Part shown: in pieces, positions 5,003 to 9,091 of the stretch
How positions within the stretch are numbered: position 1 is the first letter of the stretch
Layout: each line of letters starts with the position of its first letter
NCBI GenBank assembly: GCA_023489135.1
Contig: JAMDCE010000080.1
Location: forward strand, 1 to 9,091
DNA length: 9,091 nucleotides
Origin: Chloroflexota bacterium
GTDB taxonomy: Bacteria; Chloroflexota; Chloroflexia; JAMDCE01
Direction: 5' to 3'
Position numbers and translations under genes: made by a program
Notes under the pieces: generated by a model
Told to the model about the DNA's origin: nothing
What the model saw: the letters and a program-made list of their open reading frames with translations, nothing else
Database searches by the model: none

Positions 5003-6373
5003 CTAGTTCTTTCTAACGGCCAGGTTTACCCTGTCGCCCCGCTTCAAAGAGGTGCCGGCCCCGGGCTGGTGGCTGACGACCTTGCCAACCGGAATCGATA
5101 GGAAGAATTGCCTGCTGGAAGCCGCGACATCCTCGACCGACTGGTAGTTGACATAGCCCGTGTCCAGGCCCGCATCTCGAAGGCGACCACGGGCATCGGC
5201 CTCGGATAGTCCGACCAGGTTGGGAACCGTAGCATTGGGGTTAGGGGTAGCCGACCTGGCAGGAGTGGCGACCCTGGTGGGTTCCTTCTGCGGCTTCGGG
5301 ATGGGGGTAAGAATCGGAGTCCGAACGGGAGACGGCGTCGCCTTCGACCCGGCCGGCACGGGGTCGCCACTCATTACAAACTCACTGTTGCGCAGATTCG
5401 CGATGAACCCGACCAGACCATCTCGCCCATCGACGCGAACGCGCCGCAATCGGAAAAGGTCTTCCCGGGCATTTACGCTGCCAAAGCGGGTCGAGACCGC
5501 GGCCACATAGCCGGCGTCCTGCGCCCGCCCCATAACGGACGAGTTGTACTGGCCCGAGGGGTAGGACAGCAGCGTCACCTGATTTCCCAGGCGGTCTTCC
5601 AGAATCCGTTTGCTCTGTTTGATCTGACGCTCTACCTCGGCAAGCGGTATCTGAGTGAGGTCCGGATGGTTGAGCGTGTGCGATCCATAGGTAACCGATC
5701 CACTGGCCGCCATCTCTCGAATGGCATCCCACGTGAGGTAACCTCGGGCTCCCACCAGATCCGCTATGACGAAAGACGTGGCCTTGAGATTGTAGCGTTG
5801 CAGGACCGGATAGGCGTTCTGGTAGAGATCCCAATAGCCATCGTCGAAAGTTAGCACGAAGGATTTCGCGGGCAGACCGGTATTGTTTACCAATGCGCTT
5901 GCCAGCTGATCGAGGCCGATGCTCTGATAGCCGTTGTCCACCAGGTAGCGCATCTGCCGCTCGAAATCAGCCGGCGCCACCGACAACCCTTTGCCGATAG
6001 CATCTGAAGGATTCGGGTTTACGCGGATATAGTGATACATGAAGATCGGAACCTTCAGGCCTCTGCCTGAGCGAGGGAGTACGGAAGCGCGAGTCGTCGT
6101 CGGGATGAAAGTGGGCCGGCGTTCCACGCTGGCGAAGCTTTCCGGTGCATCGGGAAGAGGTGCTTGCGCAACGCCCCAAGGATTTTCCATGGAGGACTGA
6201 TTCGATTCGGGGGATTTCTCGCCGACGGAGTCGGGCACATCGCCGGAGGGACCGGCCGAACCCGGCATCCGCGTGCCGGCTAGAGCGGACGAAAAGAGCA
6301 TCAAGGAAATCAGCACCAGACCAAGAAGGCCAAGGCTGAAGTAATTCGTGCTTACCCACCCTGTTGGGAGCAT
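5003..6373 (-). CDS. Membrane-anchored NodB polysaccharide deacetylase with C-terminal PASTA domain
   Basis: A 456-residue protein read from ATG 6373. The frame extends to a GTG at 6457, but that region has no ribosome-binding site and contains a promoter-like -10, so the internal Met directly before the membrane segment is preferred. Residues about 11-32 form a hydrophobic signal anchor, followed by a Ser/Pro-rich linker to about 105. The NodB domain follows: VPIFMYHYI (108-116), TFDDGY (175-180; catalytic and metal Asp), SHTLNH (231-236; metal-binding His pair) and SYPSGQYN (270-277). A Pro/Thr-rich linker (342-380) leads to one PASTA-like domain (381-455: VPNLVGLSEADARGRLRDAGL, then VGKVVSHQPGAGTSLKRGDRVNLAV). 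It probably removes N- or O-acetyl groups from a cell-wall polysaccharide outside the membrane, with PASTA tethering it to wall or glycan. Substrate is unknown. It follows rsfS by about 140 bp on the same strand. Confidence 0.9.
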   Translation of the reverse strand: MLPTGWVSTNYFSLGLLGLVLISLMLFSSALAGTRMPGSAGPSGDVPDSVGEKSPESNQSSMENPWGVAQAPLPDAPESFASVERRPTFIPTTTRASVLPRSGRGLKVPIFMYHYIRVNPNPSDAIGKGLSVAPADFERQMRYLVDNGYQSIGLDQLASALVNNTGLPAKSFVLTFDDGYWDLYQNAYPVLQRYNLKATSFVIADLVGARGYLTWDAIREMAASGSVTYGSHTLNHPDLTQIPLAEVERQIKQSKRILEDRLGNQVTLLSYPSGQYNSSVMGRAQDAGYVAAVSTRFGSVNAREDLFRLRRVRVDGRDGLVGFIANLRNSEFVMSGDPVPAGSKATPSPVRTPILTPIPKPQKEPTRVATPARSATPNPNATVPNLVGLSEADARGRLRDAGLDTGYVNYQSVEDVAASSRQFFLSIPVGKVVSHQPGAGTSLKRGDRVNLAVRKN

Positions 6374-6447
6374 CTTCGCTTTGCTTGCCAGACTCCCGAC
6401 CGACGCCCACCTCAACCCAACACCGCTATCGAAAAAGCTTGGCAGCG

Positions 6448-6476
6448 AGTATACCACGCAGCGGGCTTGGAAACAA
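6448..6476 (-). promoter_or_regulatory. Possible promoter for the NodB-PASTA gene
   Basis: On the minus strand, TTGTTT (6476-6471) and TATACT (6453-6448) are separated by 17 bp. Transcription would start near 6441, downstream of the alternative GTG at 6457, which supports the shorter ATG 6373 start. The -35 match is weak (TTG only). Confidence 0.35.
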
Positions 6477-6512
6477 GGGTATTTTAGGCAGGTAGTCCCG
6501 AGTTAGCGCGTC

Positions 6513-6884
6513 TTACAACATCCGAAGAACGACAGGGGCGTCGCTCCAGATCCTCTCGACCCTATAGTAATCGCGCTCTTCCGGGGAGAAAACGTGGACG
6601 ATGACACCGCCATAGTCTATGAGCACCCAGCCGGAATCGCTCGTCCCTTCGACGTGCAGCGGGGATTCGTTGTCTTCGTGTTTCAGTCTTTGCTCTATAT
6701 CGTCGGTTATAGCCTGAATCTGTCGATCGCTCGTGCCGCTGCAAATAACAAAGTAATCGGCTATGAACGTCAGGCCCCTAAGATCCAAGAGAACGATATC
6801 CGAAGCCTTTTTGTCGGCCGCTATATCGACCACTTTGCGGGCCAATTCTGCAGGATCCAGGTCCACAATCCTCCACGCTCGCAT
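6513..6884 (-). CDS. rsfS: Ribosomal silencing factor RsfS (Iojap/DUF143 family)
   Basis: A 123-residue RsfS. It binds ribosomal protein uL14 on the free 50S subunit and blocks joining to 30S, lowering translation in starvation or stationary phase (family knowledge). Family features in order: ELARKVVDIAADKKASDIVLLDL (13-35), DYFVICSGTSDRQIQAI (43-59), VEG (78-80), WVLIDYGGVIVHVF (86-99) and ERDYYRVERIW (103-113). ATG 6884 is preferred because AGGCGG lies 7 bases upstream and the lead-in of about 12 residues is normal. ATG 6914 would add 10 residues and has no clear ribosome-binding site. A good promoter lies just upstream at 6940-6969. The common partner nadD is not adjacent; the neighbours are the thioredoxin and deacetylase genes on the same strand. 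Confidence 0.94.
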   Translation of the reverse strand: MRAWRIVDLDPAELARKVVDIAADKKASDIVLLDLRGLTFIADYFVICSGTSDRQIQAITDDIEQRLKHEDNESPLHVEGTSDSGWVLIDYGGVIVHVFSPEERDYYRVERIWSDAPVVLRML

Positions 6885-6939
6885 GTTCTGGCCGCCTAAA
6901 TAGTCCGCCGCCATTCTTGTCGCCGGATTATTTAGCTAC

Positions 6940-6969
6940 ATTATACCGCCGAGAAAAGGGAACAATCAA
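6940..6969 (-). promoter_or_regulatory. Promoter for rsfS
   Basis: Minus-strand TTGATT (6969-6964) and a perfect TATAAT (6945-6940) are 18 bp apart. The start point would be near 6933, 20-50 bases before the candidate rsfS starts. It fits into the short gap after the thioredoxin gene, so rsfS need not depend on readthrough. Confidence 0.6.
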
Positions 6970-6981
6970 GTAGACGAGTTA

Positions 6982-7500
6982 TCAGCGGAGAATCTCTTCG
7001 ATAAACGAGGTCAGCTGGCGCTCGCTGATGGCGCCCAAGAACTTACGTGTCACCTTGCCCTCTCGTGTAATGAAGAAACTCTCGGGAACGCCGGTGATCC
7101 CGTAAGCCGAACCTATCTTCCCGCCGACGTCAGGTCCGTTCGGATAGGTTACCCCGAATTCCTTGATGAAGGCCAGCGAATCCTGGTCGTTGTCTCGCCA
7201 GGCAACGCCGACAAAGACGACGCCTTTGTCTCGATATTGCCTCCAGATCTTCTCCAGGGTGGGAGCCTCCTCACGACACGGTGGACACCACGAGGCCCAG
7301 AAATTCACCACCACCGGCTTGCCAAGCAGGGCCTCACGGCTAACCTCTCCACCGTCGAAGGTTGCGATCTTGAAGTTGGGCGCGGTCTTGCCCGCCGGAT
7401 TCGAGCCCAATTTGTCGAGGTCCTGAACGGTGAAGCTGTATCCCACTATGAGAGCGAAAACTGCTATAGCCAGAATAGTTACCGTCTTTGGCAATCGCAT
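6982..7500 (-). CDS. TlpA/ResA-like extracytoplasmic thiol-disulfide oxidoreductase
   Basis: A 172-residue thioredoxin-fold protein. ATG 7500 is chosen because GAGGAAGG (7515-7508) lies 7 bases upstream; the frame extends to 7551, but that part has no such site. Residues about 7-23 are a hydrophobic, uncleaved-looking membrane anchor without a lipobox cysteine, so the fold faces the outside. APNFKIATFDG (40-50) and NFWASWCPPCREE (66-78) give the AhpC/TSA-redoxin-type core, with the redox pair C72 and C75. The cis-proline loop is GVPESFF (137-143), as in ResA/CcmG. Such proteins reduce disulfides, often on apocytochrome c; no cytochrome-maturation gene or ccdA is visible here, so the substrate is open. 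It is transcribed divergently from dnaN. Confidence 0.92.
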   Translation of the reverse strand: MRLPKTVTILAIAVFALIVGYSFTVQDLDKLGSNPAGKTAPNFKIATFDGGEVSREALLGKPVVVNFWASWCPPCREEAPTLEKIWRQYRDKGVVFVGVAWRDNDQDSLAFIKEFGVTYPNGPDVGGKIGSAYGITGVPESFFITREGKVTRKFLGAISERQLTSFIEEILR

Positions 7501-7547
7501 CGGAACGCCTTCCTCGATGATTGATGAATGATCAGGGCACCTCGTTA

Positions 7548-7575
7548 ACAATGGTACCTTGACAATGGTACCTTG
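7548..7575. repeat. Two tandem 14-bp repeats with GGTACC cores
   Basis: ACAATGGTACCTTG occurs twice without a gap (7548-7561 and 7562-7575). A degraded third unit may follow (7576-7589, GGTGCC core, about 8 of 14 positions). Each unit centres on the palindrome GGTACC. The array lies 48 bp or more upstream of the thioredoxin gene on its 5' side, where operator half-sites or leader-RNA elements could be. Confidence 0.85.
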
Positions 7576-7622
7576 GCATCGGTGCCGTCCGCCCGGGATG
7601 GGGCACTCATTTTCTAGCGGTT

Positions 7623-7628
7623 ATTATA
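7623..7628 (-). promoter_or_regulatory. Possible -10 for the thioredoxin gene
   Basis: A perfect TATAAT reads on the minus strand (7628-7623), but no recognisable -35 lies at 16-18 bp. If used, it would place the tandem repeats inside the 5' leader. Confidence 0.25.
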
Positions 7629-7693
7629 CACGAAGACTGCCCGCAGCGCAGCAGAGTTCGCACCCGCGATTCCTATCCTCCTTCAAGATTCTC

Positions 7694-7722
7694 TTGAACC
7701 GAGGGCAGCCATATTGTATACT
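7694..7722 (+). promoter_or_regulatory. Promoter for dnaN
   Basis: TTGAAC (7694-7699) and TATACT (7717-7722) are separated by 17 bp, with an expected start near 7729, about 33 bases before the dnaN GTG. The in-frame TTG at 7714 lies within this -10 region and so cannot be the start. Confidence 0.62.
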
Positions 7723-7761
7723 TGTTGCTGCCTTAGAAGTAGCTGGGTAGGAGGGCCGGAA

Positions 7762-8895
7762 GTGAGAGTTTCCTGCTTGCAAGACAACTTGGCCAAGGGA
7801 CTATCCGTCGTCGGCAGGGCCGTGGCGACCAAGAGCACCCTGCCGGCTATCAGCAACGTGCTGGTCGCCACGGAGGAGTCGCGCCTGAAACTGGCGGCGA
7901 CCAACCTCGAGATAGGCATCACCTGCTGGATAGGAGCCAAGATCGAGGAGGAAGGCTCCATCACCATTCCTGCCAAGCTGCTCAGCGAGTTCGTCAACTC
8001 CTTGCCCAACGACAAGATCGATATCGTTCTCAACGAGCGGACCAAGTCGGTCAACCTCAAGTGCGCCCGCTTCGAGGCCAATCTCAAGGGGCTGGATGCC
8101 GAGGAGTTCCCACCGATTCCGAGCGTTAGCGACGATGCGACCAGCGAGGTCGAGCCGGAGAGTCTCCAGGAGGCCATCGGACAGGTAGCTTTCGCAGCCG
8201 CGACCGACGACACCAGGCCGGTGCTCGCCGGGGTGCTCTGCAGCTTCAACGAAGATAGCCTGACCCTGGCTGCGGCCGACGGCTTCCGCCTCGCCGTGCG
8301 CAAACTTTCGTTGGCAAAGCCCGTGGCCCGGCGATTCGACATCATCGTGCCCGCGCGATCCCTGCAGGAGCTTGCTCGCATTCTGCACGACGAAGAGGAT
8401 CCGGTGGAGATCACCGTGACGCCCAACAAGAGCCAGGTCCTGTTCCACACCAGCTCGGTCGATCTCGTATCGCGTCTGATCGAAGGAAGTTTTCCGAACT
8501 ATCATCAGATCATTCCGCAGCGTTATAACACTCGCGTCCTGATGGGCACCGCCGAATTCCTGAAGGCGACTCGCATAGCCTCGTTCTTCGCCCGCGATTC
8601 GGCCAACATCGTAAAACTGCAGGCCACGCCCGGGGATGAGCTGAGTCCCGGCAAGATGATCGTGGCGGCTACCGCCGCCGAAGTTGGCGACACCGTCGGG
8701 GGTATGGACGCGATCGTCGAGGGAGATGCAGCCCACATAGCCTTCAATGCCAAGTATCTTTCCGACGTCCTCTCGGTGCTCACCTGCGCCCAGGTCGGGC
8801 TCGAAGTCTCGAGTCCTTCGAGCCCGGGGATCATCAGGCCGGTGGGGACCGAGGGATACACCCACGTGATTATGCCGATGCACACGTCGAGATAG
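7762..8895 (+). CDS. dnaN: DNA polymerase III beta subunit (sliding clamp)
   Basis: A 377-residue beta clamp of standard length; the dimer encircles DNA and tethers polymerase III and other repair or replication proteins. The start is GTG 7762 with GGAGGG (7750-7755) 6 bases upstream. It opens MRVSCLQDNLAKGLSVVGRAVATKSTLP..SNVLV, typical of clamp domain 1. Domain 2 shows the conserved TDDTRPVLAGVL and AADGFRLAVRKLSL region, and domain 3 has LIEGSFPNYHQIIP and the C-terminal TEGYTHVIMPM. Three tandem clamp folds fit the length. dnaA is not upstream: the gene begins its own transcription unit beside a divergent thioredoxin gene, so this is not the classic dnaA-dnaN origin locus. A 12-bp palindrome (GTGGCGCGCCAC, 8921-8932) 25 bp after the stop is the only terminator-like element, and it has no T run. 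Confidence 0.96.
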   Translation: MRVSCLQDNLAKGLSVVGRAVATKSTLPAISNVLVATEESRLKLAATNLEIGITCWIGAKIEEEGSITIPAKLLSEFVNSLPNDKIDIVLNERTKSVNLKCARFEANLKGLDAEEFPPIPSVSDDATSEVEPESLQEAIGQVAFAAATDDTRPVLAGVLCSFNEDSLTLAAADGFRLAVRKLSLAKPVARRFDIIVPARSLQELARILHDEEDPVEITVTPNKSQVLFHTSSVDLVSRLIEGSFPNYHQIIPQRYNTRVLMGTAEFLKATRIASFFARDSANIVKLQATPGDELSPGKMIVAATAAEVGDTVGGMDAIVEGDAAHIAFNAKYLSDVLSVLTCAQVGLEVSSPSSPGIIRPVGTEGYTHVIMPMHTSR

Positions 8896-8966
8896 CCGCT
8901 TGGCAGTCGGTTTCCCCGTTGTGGCGCGCCACGCGGTGTGCGGCTTAGGTTTGACTTGGTCACCCC

Positions 8967-9091
8967 ACCTCCAAAATCGGGGTCGTGGGCGGCGTTGTAC
9001 ACGTGCTGAAGGATTTTCTTCGCGGGGTCGTCGGCCGGATGCGCCTTGCCGGCGAAGATGAGCTGCAATGGCCTCCATCGGTTGTTGACCA
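8967..9091 (-). pseudogene. glgP: Fragment of alpha-glucan (glycogen) phosphorylase, truncated at its 3' side
   Basis: The minus-strand frame entering from the right edge reads RPLQLIFAGKAHPADDPAKK (from about 9074) and continues to HDPDFGG. This is the highly conserved GT35 phosphorylase segment, in the style of the bacterial DUF3417-type enzymes. In intact proteins, DPxFGG is followed by R(I/V)xFVEDYDM and then the catalytic and PLP-binding region. Here the match stops at about 8967 and the frame runs on as unrelated sequence (GVTKSNLSRTPRG) across the antisense of dnaN. Neither other minus-strand frame restores the family sequence. The fragment would lack the PLP lysine region, so the gene is most likely broken; a contig-join artefact is the alternative. 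The rest lies beyond the window. Confidence 0.72.

Noticed and set aside
6374..6457. Upstream GTG start for the NodB-PASTA protein
   Set aside because: It has no ribosome-binding site, puts 28 polar residues before the signal anchor and overlaps a promoter-like -10.
7548..7590. T-box riboswitch suggested by GGTACC motifs
   Set aside because: T-box leaders carry a longer conserved AGGGTGGNACCGCG-type element with stem I and precede aminoacyl-tRNA or amino-acid genes; none of this is present.
7624..7632. DnaA-box-like TTATACACG upstream of dnaN
   Set aside because: A single imperfect site overlapping a TATAAT; no cluster of boxes and no AT-rich unwinding region, so no support for an origin.
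7801..9078. Long antisense ORF (425 residues) opposite dnaN
   Set aside because: It mirrors the codon pattern of dnaN, and its sequence matches no known fold or motif. The real minus-strand signal at the right edge is in a different frame.
1..9091. CRISPR arrays, tRNA genes, insertion-sequence genes
   Set aside because: No regularly spaced repeats with spacers, no cloverleaf with a TTCRA-type T-loop, and no transposase-like protein were seen on either strand.

Overview
The window is GC-rich, densely coding bacterial DNA with short intergenic hairpins. TTG and GTG starts with good Shine-Dalgarno sequences are common. A FixABCX-type electron-transfer module, a membrane-anchored NodB deacetylase carrying a PASTA domain, and dnaN without dnaA beside it would fit a Chloroflexota-like (Dehalococcoidia-type) genome. 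This is an inference from gene style and context; no marker here fixes the taxonomy.

Layout. (1) 2-3260, plus strand: a FixABCX module, made of etfB/fixA (5' end outside the window), etfA/fixB, fixC and fixX. A spacer of about 213 bp with a terminator-like hairpin separates etfBA from fixCX, and fixC and fixX overlap by ATGA. (2) 3261-3984: a gene-poor stretch with a 15-bp perfect hairpin, a large GC-rich inverted repeat, one copy of a 47-bp direct repeat, a strong sigma70-like promoter, and about 380 bases of structured leader ending in a possible 15-codon leader peptide. (3) 3985-4872, plus strand: a cation diffusion facilitator with an HD-HD metal site. Its stop codon abuts the second copy of the 47-bp repeat. 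A 13-bp-stem hairpin then separates it from convergent genes. (4) 7500-5003, minus strand: a TlpA/ResA-like thioredoxin, then rsfS, then the NodB-PASTA protein, with promoter-like sequences in the gaps. (5) 7501-7761: a divergent regulatory region with a 14-bp tandem repeat and a good dnaN promoter. (6) 7762-8895, plus strand: dnaN. (7) 8967-9091, minus strand: a piece of alpha-glucan phosphorylase whose similarity stops abruptly, probably the broken 3' end of a gene lying mostly beyond the window.

How the parts work together. FixA/FixB accept electrons and pass them through FixC (flavin) and FixX (iron-sulfur) towards quinone and, in bifurcating versions, towards ferredoxin or flavodoxin. 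The remaining genes are housekeeping or envelope functions: replication clamp, ribosome silencing, extracytoplasmic thiol redox, cell-wall polysaccharide modification and metal efflux. No mobile-element genes, CRISPR array, tRNA or rRNA were seen. The least explained part is the leader and repeat region around the metal transporter.
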